A DNA stretch of 41,348 nucleotides from CAVOBC01 sp963693635 (GTDB taxonomy: Bacteria; Pseudomonadota; Gammaproteobacteria; Pseudomonadales; Azotimanducaceae): the NCBI GenBank assembly GCA_963693635.1, contig CAVOBC010000002.1:1-41348 (forward strand). Reading direction: 5' to 3'. Below, in pieces: positions 15,218-23,683 of this stretch (the stretch's first letter is position 1; each line of letters opens with the position of its first letter). Position numbers and translations under genes: made by a program. Below the pieces are notes generated by a model that ran no database searches, was not told where the DNA came from, and was given only the letters and a program-made list of their open reading frames with translations.

Positions 15218-16777
15218 ATGCAAGCAGTCGACGATGACAATTCCGTGAAGACTTTTACCGATCTTGGCGCCGCCCAGTTGGTTGAGGCTGCAATTGCGAA
15301 CGGCGAGGGGAAGCTCGCGAGCAACGGTGCGCTGGTCACCTATACCGGCCAACGCACCTCACGGCATCCGATGGACCGGTTCATCGTCCGCGAATCGTCG
15401 ACCGAAGCGGACATCGATTGGGGAGCCAACAACCGACCGTTCGAGGAGAAAAAGTTCGACGCTCTGTGGCGGCGCGTTGAAGCGCGCCTCGGTGAGCGCG
15501 ACACCTACGTGGCAAACGTGCACGTTGGTGCGGATCCTGCGCACTATCTGCCGGTCAACATCACGACCGAAACCGCGTGGCACAACCTGTTCGGCCAGGC
15601 GCTCTTCATCGCCGCAGATCCATTCAACCCGGCATCCAAACCGGTGTGGCAGATCATCAACGCTGCCAATTTCGTCTGTGACCCGGAACGCGACGGCACC
15701 CACAGCGACGGTGTTGTCATCGTCAATCTCGCTCAACGCAAGGTGCTGCTCGCAGGCATGAAGTATGCCGGCGAGATGAAGAAATCGATGTTTGCGGTGC
15801 AAAACTACCTGCTGCCGTCAAAGGACGTACTCCCCATGCACTGTGCCGCCAACAGCGGCGAAGACGGTTCCGTCACACTCTTTTTCGGCCTGTCCGGCAC
15901 GGGCAAGACAACGCTCTCGGCGGACCCGGACCGCATGCTGATCGGCGACGACGAGCATGGCTGGGGCGAAGGGACGGTTTTCAATTTCGAAGGCGGCTGT
16001 TACGCCAAGTGTGTGGACCTGACGCAGAAGAACGAACCCGTCATCTGGGACGCGATTCGCTTTGGCTCGATCATCGAGAACGTCGTGATCGACGAGTTCA
16101 CCCGGGTTGCTGACTATCACGACACCAGCGTTACCGAGAACGGTCGAGCCTGCTACCCGCTTGAGCACATCGAGCGCAGGGTCCTCGACAATCGTGGCGC
16201 AGAACCTAGCGCAATCATCTTTCTCACCTGCGATGTGTCTGGCGTGCTGCCACCCGTGTCGATCCTCTCAAAAGAAGCCGCGGCGTATCATTTCCTGTCC
16301 GGCTACACGGCGCGGGTGGGATCTACTGAGGCCGGCGGCGACACAGGTATCGCAACGACATTCTCAACCTGCTTCGGAGCGCCGTTTTTTCCGCGCCCGG
16401 CAGGCGTTTATGCGAACCTCCTGATTAAGCGGATCGACGCATTCGACACCCAGGTCTATCTCCTGAACACCGGGTGGACCGGTGGACCGTACGGCAAGGG
16501 CGGCGAGCGCTTCTCGATCCCGACTACCCGGGCCATCGTTGCCGCGATCCAATCGGGCGTCCTGCGCGACACGCAGACCGCTCATATACCCTTCCTTAAC
16601 ATGACCATCCCCACATCGGTACCGGGCGTCGACAGCGGCTTGCTCAACCCTCGCGACACGTGGGCCGACAGCGCTGCCTGGGATGTACGGGCGCAGAACC
16701 TGTCAGCCCAGTTTGTTGCCAACTTTGAGCAATTCGACGTCTCGTCAGGGATTACTGAAGCGGGACCGCAGGTCTGA
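15218..16777 (+). CDS. pckA: Phosphoenolpyruvate carboxykinase (ATP)
   Basis: This is a 519-residue enzyme converting oxaloacetate and ATP to phosphoenolpyruvate, CO2 and ADP, the first committed step of gluconeogenesis. The kinase P-loop G-L-S-G-T-G-K-T-T-L-S-A-D is at about residues 224-236. The ATP-type signature (L-I-G-D-D-E-H-G-W), T-A-R-V-G-S-T-E and N-T-G-W-T-G-G-P-Y-G-K-G-G-E-R are all intact. I chose ATG 15218, preceded by ACAGGA at a suitable distance, over an in-frame GTG 33 bases upstream. A hairpin precedes the gene. gshA begins 30 bp after its stop. Confidence 0.97.
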   Translation: MQAVDDDNSVKTFTDLGAAQLVEAAIANGEGKLASNGALVTYTGQRTSRHPMDRFIVRESSTEADIDWGANNRPFEEKKFDALWRRVEARLGERDTYVANVHVGADPAHYLPVNITTETAWHNLFGQALFIAADPFNPASKPVWQIINAANFVCDPERDGTHSDGVVIVNLAQRKVLLAGMKYAGEMKKSMFAVQNYLLPSKDVLPMHCAANSGEDGSVTLFFGLSGTGKTTLSADPDRMLIGDDEHGWGEGTVFNFEGGCYAKCVDLTQKNEPVIWDAIRFGSIIENVVIDEFTRVADYHDTSVTENGRACYPLEHIERRVLDNRGAEPSAIIFLTCDVSGVLPPVSILSKEAAAYHFLSGYTARVGSTEAGGDTGIATTFSTCFGAPFFPRPAGVYANLLIKRIDAFDTQVYLLNTGWTGGPYGKGGERFSIPTTRAIVAAIQSGVLRDTQTAHIPFLNMTIPTSVPGVDSGLLNPRDTWADSAAWDVRAQNLSAQFVANFEQFDVSSGITEAGPQV

Positions 16778-16807
16778 CGATCTCGCAGACGCGGACAGGG
16801 GAACACG

Positions 16808-18430
16808 ATGGCATCCTCGTCAGCCCCAGCGCGCCCTGCCGTTGATATCGAGCGCCTGAACACGCCCGACGTATGGGCAGCACTCGCACGCATTACACGA
16901 GGCATCGAGCGCGAAGCGCTCCGAACCGACGCCCAGGGCAATTTGTCGCTGACGCCGCACCCGCGCGGCCTTGGCTCAAAGCTCACCCATCCGCTGATTA
17001 CCACCGACTTCAGCGAGGCGCAACTTGAACTCATCACCCCGGCCAGTGAGCGGCTCGAGGACACCCTCGGCACAGCGATGCAGATACACCAGTCGGTCTA
17101 TGCCCAATTGGGCGATGAACTGTTGTGGCCTGCCAGCATCCCCTGTCTGCTACCCGCCGAGGCGGGCATTCCGCTCGCCCAATACGGCCCGTCCAATATC
17201 GGCCGGCTGAAAACGACCTATCGATCTGGTCTCAGCCAGCGTTACGGTCGGGCTATGCAGACGATCTGCGCGATTCACTACAACGTCTCATTCCCGCACG
17301 AGTTTTTTGCGGCATTGCAGACGCTCGAGGCCAGCGCCGAGGCGCCGGAGGAATTCCGGTCGCGGCGGTACTTCGATATGATGCGCAACTTCCGCCGGCT
17401 GTCGTGGCTGCCGCTTTACCTCTTCGGGGCATCGCCCGCGTTGGCGGAAAATTTCGTACAGGGCCGGCACCACGATCTTGCACAGCTGACCGCCACCACG
17501 CTCTTTGAGCCCTATGCAACCTCACTTCGAAACGGTGACCTGGGTTATCAGAGCGGCACCCAGGCAGGGCTGATCGACATCAGTTACGACAGCTTGCCGG
17601 ACTACGTCGAACGACTGACACGCGCGATCTGCCAACAACACCCACCCTACTCGCGCTTCGGCACAGACCCCGCGTCACCCGTGCAGATAAATGACTCCGT
17701 GCTGCAATCCGAAGCGGAGTTCTACACGACCATCCGTGCCAAGCGGGTCGCCAAATCAGGTCAGAATGCGCTTCGCGCGCTGTGGGAAGAGGGCGTCGAG
17801 TACGTTGAGGTCCGCCTGCTCGATGTCAATCCGTACTTGCCACTCGGTATCGACGCAGCACAGATTCGCTTTCTCGACACGTTGCTTATCCATTGCCTTT
17901 TGACCCCAAGTCCCACACTGGACGACGCAGCATCCCGGGCGGTCGCGAGCAACATGCGTCAAACGGCCTATCGGGGGCGCGATCCCGAGTTGCGGCTTAC
18001 CGACGGCGACATTTTGCGATCGATTCGGGAATGGGGCGGCGCGACACTCGCAGCGATGACCGATCTCATTGCCTTGTTGGACCATGGACACCAGCCGCCC
18101 GTCTATGGGCCGGCTGTCGCCGCGCAGCAAGTGAAGCTCGACGACCCAACTGCAACACCGTCCGCACAGCTGCTCGCGGACTTGCAGGGGGGGCGCGATT
18201 TCATTGACCTTGGTCTCGATCTCGCCCGCAGACATCGCGACCACTTTCGGTCAGCCGCTCTCGATTCGTCCGTCCGGCAACACTTTGACGAACTCGCCGA
18301 AACATCACGCGTCAACCAGCACACCGTCGACGAAGCGCCGTCTGCACCGTTGCCTGACTATCTCGCCAATCTACAAGGCGGCTATTCCGATCTGCTCAAG
18401 TCAATAGGCGGGGGCAGCAGCGAGCGTTGA
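16808..18430 (+). CDS. gshA: Glutamate-cysteine ligase, proteobacterial type
   Basis: This is a 540-residue ATP-dependent ligase forming gamma-glutamylcysteine, the first step of glutathione synthesis (E. coli GshA has 518 residues). Family sequence is plain from the start: R-G-I-E-R-E-A-L-R (about residues 31-39), H-P-L-I-T-T-D-F-S-E-A-Q-L-E-L-I-T-P (the substrate/metal region), Y-R-S-G-L-S-Q-R-Y-G, H-Y-N-V-S-F, S-L-R-N-G-D-L-G-Y-Q, and Y-V-E-V-R-L-L-D-V-N-P. AGGGGAAC precedes the ATG. The stop overlaps the TTG start of acpH. It supplies the cofactor that the selenocysteine peroxidase at 6.6 kb would need. Confidence 0.97.
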   Translation: MASSSAPARPAVDIERLNTPDVWAALARITRGIEREALRTDAQGNLSLTPHPRGLGSKLTHPLITTDFSEAQLELITPASERLEDTLGTAMQIHQSVYAQLGDELLWPASIPCLLPAEAGIPLAQYGPSNIGRLKTTYRSGLSQRYGRAMQTICAIHYNVSFPHEFFAALQTLEASAEAPEEFRSRRYFDMMRNFRRLSWLPLYLFGASPALAENFVQGRHHDLAQLTATTLFEPYATSLRNGDLGYQSGTQAGLIDISYDSLPDYVERLTRAICQQHPPYSRFGTDPASPVQINDSVLQSEAEFYTTIRAKRVAKSGQNALRALWEEGVEYVEVRLLDVNPYLPLGIDAAQIRFLDTLLIHCLLTPSPTLDDAASRAVASNMRQTAYRGRDPELRLTDGDILRSIREWGGATLAAMTDLIALLDHGHQPPVYGPAVAAQQVKLDDPTATPSAQLLADLQGGRDFIDLGLDLARRHRDHFRSAALDSSVRQHFDELAETSRVNQHTVDEAPSAPLPDYLANLQGGYSDLLKSIGGGSSER

Positions 18431-19008
18431 ACTTTCTCGCCCACTTTCATCTTGCGGGCGAACCACCATCGATGATCGTCGGCGCTCTGCTCGGAGATCT
18501 GGTCAAGGGACGGATCAACGGCCGTTACGACGAGGACGTCGAGCGCGGTATCCGACTGCACCGCGCGATCGATGCCTACACGGACCAACATCCATGCGTG
18601 CGCGGGGCCGCGCGCCGATTCGAGCCTCGCTTCCGGCGCTACGCCGGCATCATGACTGACATCATATTCGACCACTATCTGGCGCTCGCGTGGCGGGATT
18701 TCCATTCGGGCGCGCTCGATGACTTCAGCGCTCGGGTCTTCAGCGTGCTTGACGAGTCAGAACATCTCCTGCCTGCCCGCGGCCGTCGCATGTATCGCGG
18801 CATGCGGGACGCTGGCGCGATGGCCTCATATCGCGACCCCGTGTGGGTTGACCGTGCTTTGCGGGGCGTGGGCCAGCGGCTGACACGGGCCAATCCACTC
18901 GCCGAAGGCTATGACGCGTTTGTGCCCCTGGCGACTGAACTCAAGACCGATTTCGAGGCGTTCTATCCGCAACTCATCGCATTCGCGGACACCCGGCGCG
19001 ACGACTGA
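18427..19008 (+). CDS. acpH: Acyl carrier protein phosphodiesterase
   Basis: This is a 193-residue AcpH-family enzyme (HD-like metal-dependent phosphodiesterase) that removes 4'-phosphopantetheine from holo-ACP. The family N-terminus M-N-F-L-A-H-F-H-L-A, then G-A-L-L-G-D-L-V-K-G, L-H-R-A-I-D-A-Y-T-D-Q-H-P and T-D-I-I-F-D-H-Y-L-A supply the expected His and Asp metal ligands. Length matches E. coli AcpH (193). The start is TTG at 18427 and overlaps the gshA stop (TTGA), implying translational coupling. Confidence 0.93.
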   Translation: MNFLAHFHLAGEPPSMIVGALLGDLVKGRINGRYDEDVERGIRLHRAIDAYTDQHPCVRGAARRFEPRFRRYAGIMTDIIFDHYLALAWRDFHSGALDDFSARVFSVLDESEHLLPARGRRMYRGMRDAGAMASYRDPVWVDRALRGVGQRLTRANPLAEGYDAFVPLATELKTDFEAFYPQLIAFADTRRDD

Positions 19009-19073
19009 AGCAATTTACTTGTGGGTTGCGGGCATGGGCTTTGGCTCGCCTGCCGCGGTTCGCTATCGGCCAA

Positions 19074-19547
19074 TCAACGCTGGACGACAAAGCTCGTCCA
19101 AAGCAAGTCTTCGACAAACGGCTCACCTTCTTCGCGCTCGATCACAGCGCGCACCAGCGCGAGCGCATTCTGGCGCAACGATTCCCTCGCTGGACCGTCC
19201 GTCACATCACGCTGCGACTGACTACTCAGGAACCCGATCAGTTCGTCCTTGATCAGCGGTATGTGACGCTCAACCTCAGTCACGCCGTGGCGACTGTTAA
19301 CACGCAGGTCCAGCGACACTTTCATATAATGCAGCCGGCTCAAGGAGGGTTCGCCATAGTTGACGACGAGACCCCTGGCAACTGACACGTACCTCGCAAC
19401 CTCCGCCTCGGTAGCACCGGAAGACAGGGGCAAAGCCAGAGTACCGATGAGTGCAAGCACCTTTGCTAGCACTTTCACGAGTACTTTCACGCGCATCCGA
19501 ACGACGGCTAAAGCCTGTGTTTCACGCGACATGCGAACTTTTTGCAT
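19074..19547 (-). CDS. FliL-like protein, exported or membrane-anchored
   Basis: This protein of about 140-166 residues has a C-terminal half matching the FliL domain: L-H-Y-M-K-V-S-L-D-L-R-V, E-V-E-R-H-I-P-L-I-K-D-E-L-I-G-F-L-S-S-Q, and V-E-D-L-L-W-T-S-F-V-V-Q. FliL associates with the flagellar basal body and stators. No other flagellar gene is in view, so this is an orphan. The N-terminus has a hydrophobic segment ending A-L-P-L-S-S-G-A, a likely signal peptide or anchor, preceded by V-K-V-L repeats encoded by a 12-bp tandem repeat. The start is unclear (GTG 19574; ATG 19556, 19547, 19532 or 19493); upstream sequence is shared with the divergent dsbB. Confidence 0.75.
   Translation of the reverse strand: MQKVRMSRETQALAVVRMRVKVLVKVLAKVLALIGTLALPLSSGATEAEVARYVSVARGLVVNYGEPSLSRLHYMKVSLDLRVNSRHGVTEVERHIPLIKDELIGFLSSQSQRDVTDGPARESLRQNALALVRAVIEREEGEPFVEDLLWTSFVVQR
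19457..19492. repeat. Three 12-bp coding tandem repeats in the FliL-like gene
   Basis: AGCACCTTTGCT, AGCACTTTCACG and AGTACTTTCACG follow in tandem. They keep the reading frame and encode K-V-L-V/A repeats in the N-terminal hydrophobic region of the FliL-like protein, so copy-number change would alter signal or anchor length. Confidence 0.8.
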
Positions 19548-19596
19548 ATTGATCATTCTTAGATAATAGTCCACCCGCCATTTTTCGGATCACCTG

Positions 19597-20088
19597 ATGT
19601 CCTTGCCAAACTCGCGGATCACTTTTGCCCTCATCGCCCTCGGCTGCGCGGCCGGGTTGGCGACCGCGCTCTACATGGAGTACGGCATGGGCCTTGCACC
19701 CTGCCCGATGTGCATGATGCAGCGCGTCGCGATGATCGCGGCGGGTGCGGTCGCGCTCGTCGCAGCCATTCATGGCCCCGGGGCGTCCGGCATTCGAACA
19801 TACGCCGCACTGACCGCGGCAATCGGTGTGACCGGTGCCGGCGTCGCCGGCAGGCAAGTGTGGCTGCAGAGTCTTCCGGCAGATCAGGTGCCCGCTTGTG
19901 GCGCGAGCCTGGATTACATGCTGGACGTCTTCCCGCTCCTCGAGGTGCTCCAGAAAGTCCTCGCCGGCGATGGCACATGCGCGGAGGTCGTCTGGACCTT
20001 TCTCGGGCTCAGTATCCCGGCCTGGACCTTCATCGCTTTCGCCGCCGTCGTCACCGGTGCCGTGATCCAACTCGCGCGTCCGCGTTAA
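19597..20088 (+). CDS. dsbB: Disulfide bond formation protein DsbB
   Basis: This is a 163-residue inner-membrane quinone reductase that reoxidises DsbA. Four hydrophobic helices are visible. The first periplasmic cysteine pair is C36-P-M-C39, following helix 1, and the second pair is C101 and C128 in the long periplasmic loop before helix 4. R43, following C-M-M-Q, matches the arginine implicated in quinone interaction. Length is close to E. coli DsbB (176). It is divergent from the FliL-like gene; no dsbA is in the window. Confidence 0.94.
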   Translation: MSLPNSRITFALIALGCAAGLATALYMEYGMGLAPCPMCMMQRVAMIAAGAVALVAAIHGPGASGIRTYAALTAAIGVTGAGVAGRQVWLQSLPADQVPACGASLDYMLDVFPLLEVLQKVLAGDGTCAEVVWTFLGLSIPAWTFIAFAAVVTGAVIQLARPR

Positions 20089-20136
20089 ACAAATGACGAC
20101 GATCATCGTGGATTCGGTGCGAGCGCGCTGAGGCCG

Positions 20137-20164
20137 TCGACCTAAAGAACTCGACCTAAAGAAC
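20137..20164. repeat. 14-bp perfect tandem duplication
   Basis: TCGACCTAAAGAAC occurs twice without spacer in the 277-bp gap between dsbB and the anti-sigma gene. Confidence 0.9.
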
Positions 20165-20365
20165 TCATCACAATGAAAGCGTGCACGAGAGCACTTTTCC
20201 AACCTGCCAACGCGTACAGCCGTCATCGCATTGCCAAACGAAGCGCCTGGGGCAACTGCACGACGTCGCTGTTGGCGGCGAACGACGTTTCCCGACTGGA
20301 GGATTCACACGCTTGAACTACGCTCTGAGGACAGACTCAGAAACGCTATTTCAAGGAAGTGCGCC

Positions 20366-20934
20366 ATGCGACAGGAAGTCCAAACCGCCAATTCAGGAAA
20401 CCCCGTTCTAGGTGCCTGGCTCACAGAACGCCAGCATCTCATTTCGCTCTACTGCTCGCTCGCCGTGCCCGACCAGCCAACTGCCCGCTTTGAAAATCGA
20501 ATCCGCACGTTCTGCCAGGTGCTGATAGATTACATTTCGGCCGGGCATTTCGAGGTGTTCACAGAGCTTGATCGCAAGTCCCGCGCGACCGGTGGTCTGG
20601 GCGCACAGGTACTGGAGGCGATTTACCATACCTCGCGCAATCAACTGACGCGGTCCTTGAATTCAACGACCGCTGCGCAGCACTGCAATCCGTTGCATCG
20701 CACGCCACCTGTGTCGGTGACGCAGTTCGAGAGCCATTGTCCTTGCTCGGAGAAGTTCTGACGGACCGATTCCAGCTTGAAGACCAGCTCATCGGATCGT
20801 GCCACCGTGACCTACAATCGCCAAATCGGCACGCAGATCCACTGACGTATGAAACGGCCCGCCCACCGGCAGCCCGCAAGGATCTCACACGCTGCTATCG
20901 GCCGAGTGCTTTATCAGTGTCAGCTTTGCGCTGA
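20366..20934 (+). pseudogene. Rsd/AlgQ anti-sigma-70 factor, frameshifted
   Basis: The first frame from ATG 20366 (AAGGAAG upstream) reads like Rsd/AlgQ: G-A-W-L-T-E-R-Q-H-L-I, F-C-Q-V-L-I-D-Y-I-S-A-G-H-F-E-V-F and L-E-A-I-Y. At 20640-20647 the family sequence jumps by -1 into another frame: D-A-V-L-E-F-N-D-R-C, then L-G-E-V-L-T-D-R-F-Q-L-E-D-Q-L-I, to a stop at 20932-20934. Loss of one base, or of four between two GAC triplets, explains it. Intact Rsd binds RpoD and, as AlgQ in Pseudomonas, affects alginate regulation. The tail overlaps the convergent DUF4124-like gene by 40 bp. It is a true pseudogene or a sequencing error. Confidence 0.85.
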
Positions 20935-21332
20935 TCAACTGTCTCCTGCAGATTGTTGATCGTCTGCATCATTTCATTGAGCTGTTCCGGGGCCACCGAG
21001 GTGAGCCCTGCGGCACCAGCAAACTGATGATCGGCAGGGGCCTTCGCGGCACCTGCCGACCTCGCGGGCGTTGGTGCCGCGTCGACAACGTTCTTAGAAC
21101 CATCGATTGCGACAACTTCGGCACCGGGCGGGGCGTCTTCCGATCGATTCGAAAAATGCCAGGATCCCGCCTCGTCCTGCCATTTGTACACGGCCGTCGG
21201 CACCATTGGCGCAGCGTCTTCAGTCGCTGGCAGCAAATCGTCCAACGACACGAGGGGTTGATCATCCGGACCCTTGATGAAAAAGCGTGCGATGCAGGCA
21301 ACGACTACCACTAAAACGACGAGCTTTAACAT
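20895..21332 (-). CDS. DUF4124-like exported or anchored protein
   Basis: This is a 145-residue protein with an N-terminal hydrophobic segment (M-L-K-L-V-V-L-V-V-V-V-A-C-I-A) that is a signal peptide or anchor, followed by V-Y-K-W-Q-D-E-A-G-S-W-H-F-S-N. That resembles the DUF4124 repeat (Y-K-W-x-D-x-x-G-x-x-x-Y-S), of unknown function and common in gammaproteobacterial envelope proteins. A low-complexity Ala/Pro linker and a C-terminal helical, probably coiled segment (L-N-E-M-M-Q-T-I-N-N-L-Q-E-T-V-D) follow. The ATG at 21332 gives a proper signal sequence; the frame extends 20 residues further without support. It is convergent with the anti-sigma pseudogene. Confidence 0.75.
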   Translation of the reverse strand: MLKLVVLVVVVACIARFFIKGPDDQPLVSLDDLLPATEDAAPMVPTAVYKWQDEAGSWHFSNRSEDAPPGAEVVAIDGSKNVVDAAPTPARSAGAAKAPADHQFAGAAGLTSVAPEQLNEMMQTINNLQETVDQRKADTDKALGR

Positions 21333-21476
21333 TTGTAACGTTTCCGGTCTCCGATCCTCGGCAGAATAGCCTGCCTGTCCCGTGGCCGCCACTCACGGCA
21401 GATATCAGCGCTACACACCCTCGCGTCGACAGGCCGCACTGGTACAATCCCCGGCCCGTTCGTCGCAACAACCATC

Positions 21477-23444
21477 GTGATCAAATTCAACAACGTCGCC
21501 CTCTATCGGGGCGCTCTGCAGCTCTTTACAGACGTCTCGATGGTGATCTACCAGGGCCGCAAGGTCGGTCTGATCGGCGCCAACGGGTCAGGCAAATCCA
21601 GCCTGTTCCAGATGCTGCTTGGCACACTTCCGCCAGAACGTGGCGACCTGTCGCTGGCCATGCGTCTAAACGTTGCCCACATGGCACAAGAAGTGGCAGC
21701 GAGCGGCCAGGCCGCACTTGAATTCGTCAAGGCGGGCGACGAGAGACTGACAGCGGTCAACCGCGCGATCGACAAGGCCCAGGTGGATGAGGACTACAGC
21801 CGGCTCGCGTCGTTGCACGAACAACTCGCGGACATTGACGGATACACCGCCAACGCCCGTGCCGAGCAACTACTCGTCGGTCTCGGCTTTGACGAAACCG
21901 AGTTCTCACAGCCTTACGCGGCTTTCTCGGGGGGCTGGCGAATCCGCCTGAATCTAGCACAAACACTCATGTCGCCGTCCGACGTGCTGCTACTCGATGA
22001 GCCGACCAACCACCTGGACCTCGACGCGATCGTCTGGCTCTCCAATTGGATCACCCGGTACCCGGGAACCCTGGTGCTGATCTCGCACGACCGCGAGTTT
22101 CTCGACGAAACGGTGGACCAGATCGCTAGCATCGAGCATTCGACTATTACCCTGACCAACGGCAACTATGCCGCCTACGAGTTGCACAAGGCGCAACGGC
22201 TCGCCGAGCATCAGGCGAGCTTCCGAAAACAACAACTCGAAATCAGTCACATGCAGGATTTCGTTCGCCGTTTTCGCGCCAAGGCGTCGAAGGCACGCCA
22301 GGCGCAGAGCCGAATCAAGGCACTCGAACGCATGGAGCTCATCGCCCCGGCCCACATCGACACGCCATTTAGCTTCAGGTTTGCGAACGCCGACCGGATT
22401 TCCGACCCGCTCATGCAACTCCGGGACGCGACCCTCGGCTATGCCGGCGAAGAAGGCGCCGACGGCGACGCGCCGGTTCTGACAGACGTTGAGATGTCGA
22501 TTCACCCGGGTGACCGGATCGGCCTGCTCGGGGTCAACGGGGCCGGTAAATCAACACTCATACGGACCCTGGCCGGCGAGTTACCGTTGCTGGACGGCAC
22601 CCGCAATATCGGGCTGCACACCGAGATCGGCTATTTCTCCCAGCATCAGGTTGACGAACTGGAACTTGACCGATCCGCGTTTTCACAAATGCAGGCGCTG
22701 ATGCACGGCAAACGCGAACAGGAGATTCGCAATTTCCTCGGTGGCTTCAACTTCCATGGCGACAAGGTTTTGGCACCCGTCTCAAGCTTCTCCGGCGGCG
22801 AGAAAGCACGGCTCACACTCGCGCTGATCACCGCGCTCGCGCCCAATCTGTTGCTGATGGATGAGCCAACCAACCACCTGGATATCGACATGCGTCAGGC
22901 GCTCACGACCGCGTTGCAGTCGTACGAGGGGGCACTCGTTGTCATCTCGCACGACCGTCATTTGCTACGCAACACGGTTGATGAACTCTTCCGTGTTGTG
23001 GGCGGCAATGTGCACACCTACGACGGCGACCTCGGTAGTTATCGCGATGAGGTGGTCAAACGCACAAGTGGCCCAAACGCGCGCAAAACCCGGGCGGACC
23101 CGACATCGGAACCCGCGTCGAAGTCAACCAGGTCGAGGAGTGCGGCAAGCGACACAACGAGCGCGGACGTGAAGCCTCGCGGCAAAGCGACACGCGCATC
23201 GCGCAAGGCCATCCGGGAACTCGAAACCCGCTCACGAACGCTCGAAGTTCGAATCGCTCGCCTCGTGAAGAAGAAAGACGCGACCGCGCTCGCGGCCGCA
23301 GCGCTCGACCTCGGCGACCAGGCTGAGCGGGACCGGTTGCAGGATCTGCTGCGCGAGCAAAGCAGCCTTGACAACGCGATCGCCGACCTGGAAGAAGAGT
23401 GGTTAGCCCTCAATGAGGAGATCGACGCCCGCTCTACGGGCTAG
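21477..23444 (+). CDS. yheS: ABC-F ATPase, YheS type
   Basis: This is a 655-residue ABC-F protein: two ATP-binding cassettes in one chain, no membrane segment, acting on ribosomes. Walker A motifs are G-A-N-G-S-G-K-S-S at about 34-42 and G-V-N-G-A-G-K-S-T at about 352-360. Signatures are F-S-G-G-W and F-S-G-G-E-K-A-R, and Walker B motifs are L-L-L-D-E-P-T-N-H-L-D and L-L-M-D-E-P-T-N-H-L-D. The interdomain linker R-F-R-A-K-A-S-K-A-R-Q-A-Q-S-R-I-K and L-E-R-M-E-L-I-A-P-A-H match E. coli YheS. A basic, coiled-coil C-terminal tail follows residue 530. The start is GTG 21477 without a clear ribosome binding site. A strong hairpin follows the stop directly. Confidence 0.95.
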   Translation: MIKFNNVALYRGALQLFTDVSMVIYQGRKVGLIGANGSGKSSLFQMLLGTLPPERGDLSLAMRLNVAHMAQEVAASGQAALEFVKAGDERLTAVNRAIDKAQVDEDYSRLASLHEQLADIDGYTANARAEQLLVGLGFDETEFSQPYAAFSGGWRIRLNLAQTLMSPSDVLLLDEPTNHLDLDAIVWLSNWITRYPGTLVLISHDREFLDETVDQIASIEHSTITLTNGNYAAYELHKAQRLAEHQASFRKQQLEISHMQDFVRRFRAKASKARQAQSRIKALERMELIAPAHIDTPFSFRFANADRISDPLMQLRDATLGYAGEEGADGDAPVLTDVEMSIHPGDRIGLLGVNGAGKSTLIRTLAGELPLLDGTRNIGLHTEIGYFSQHQVDELELDRSAFSQMQALMHGKREQEIRNFLGGFNFHGDKVLAPVSSFSGGEKARLTLALITALAPNLLLMDEPTNHLDIDMRQALTTALQSYEGALVVISHDRHLLRNTVDELFRVVGGNVHTYDGDLGSYRDEVVKRTSGPNARKTRADPTSEPASKSTRSRSAASDTTSADVKPRGKATRASRKAIRELETRSRTLEVRIARLVKKKDATALAAAALDLGDQAERDRLQDLLREQSSLDNAIADLEEEWLALNEEIDARSTG

Positions 23445-23469
23445 TGTCCCAGAACACCGTTCTGGGACA
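23445..23469 (+). terminator. Triloop hairpin immediately after yheS
   Basis: TGTCCCAGAAC and GTTCTGGGACA pair over 11 bp around ACC, starting at the base after the yheS stop codon. No T-run follows, so intrinsic termination is not established. Confidence 0.45.
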
Positions 23470-23502
23470 GGAACTGGCGTGCGGTGCGGGATGCACCCCC
23501 AT

Positions 23503-23543
23503 TTTTCTGAAGGCCTCTTTTCTGAAGGCCTCTTTTCTGAAGG
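23503..23543. repeat. 15-bp tandem repeat, 2.7 copies
   Basis: TTTTCTGAAGGCCTC occurs twice in full (23503-23517 and 23518-23532) and continues for 11 bases of a third copy. It lies in the intergenic cluster between yheS and the LLM oxidoreductase. Confidence 0.9.
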
Positions 23544-23683
23544 AAAGGCGAGGTTTGCTTGCAAACCGACTCCCCAGGAATTGTCAGGATGACAATTTTG
23601 GGACAAGAACTAGTTCCCGTCCCAGAAACTCCATTCCGGGAGGGCGGGTACGCGCTTGCGAGCCTCGGCGGATTCGGCCCGAC

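Larger units (their letters stand above)
23445..23650. repeat. Dense hairpin and tandem-repeat cluster between convergent genes
   Basis: In about 200 bp there are: an 11-bp triloop hairpin (23445-23469, TGTCCCAGAAC and its complement), a 15-bp tandem repeat (23503-23543), GGTTTGC-TT-GCAAACC (23552-23567), AATTGTC-AGGAT-GACAATT (23579-23597), and an imperfect palindrome TGGGAC...GAACTAGTTC...GTCCCA (23599-23624). GGGACAGGAACTGG near the first hairpin recurs as GGGACAAGAACTAG near the last, so the ends are related. The first hairpin could serve as the yheS terminator. The whole looks like a small palindromic element, but I cannot assign it to a known family. Confidence 0.6.
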
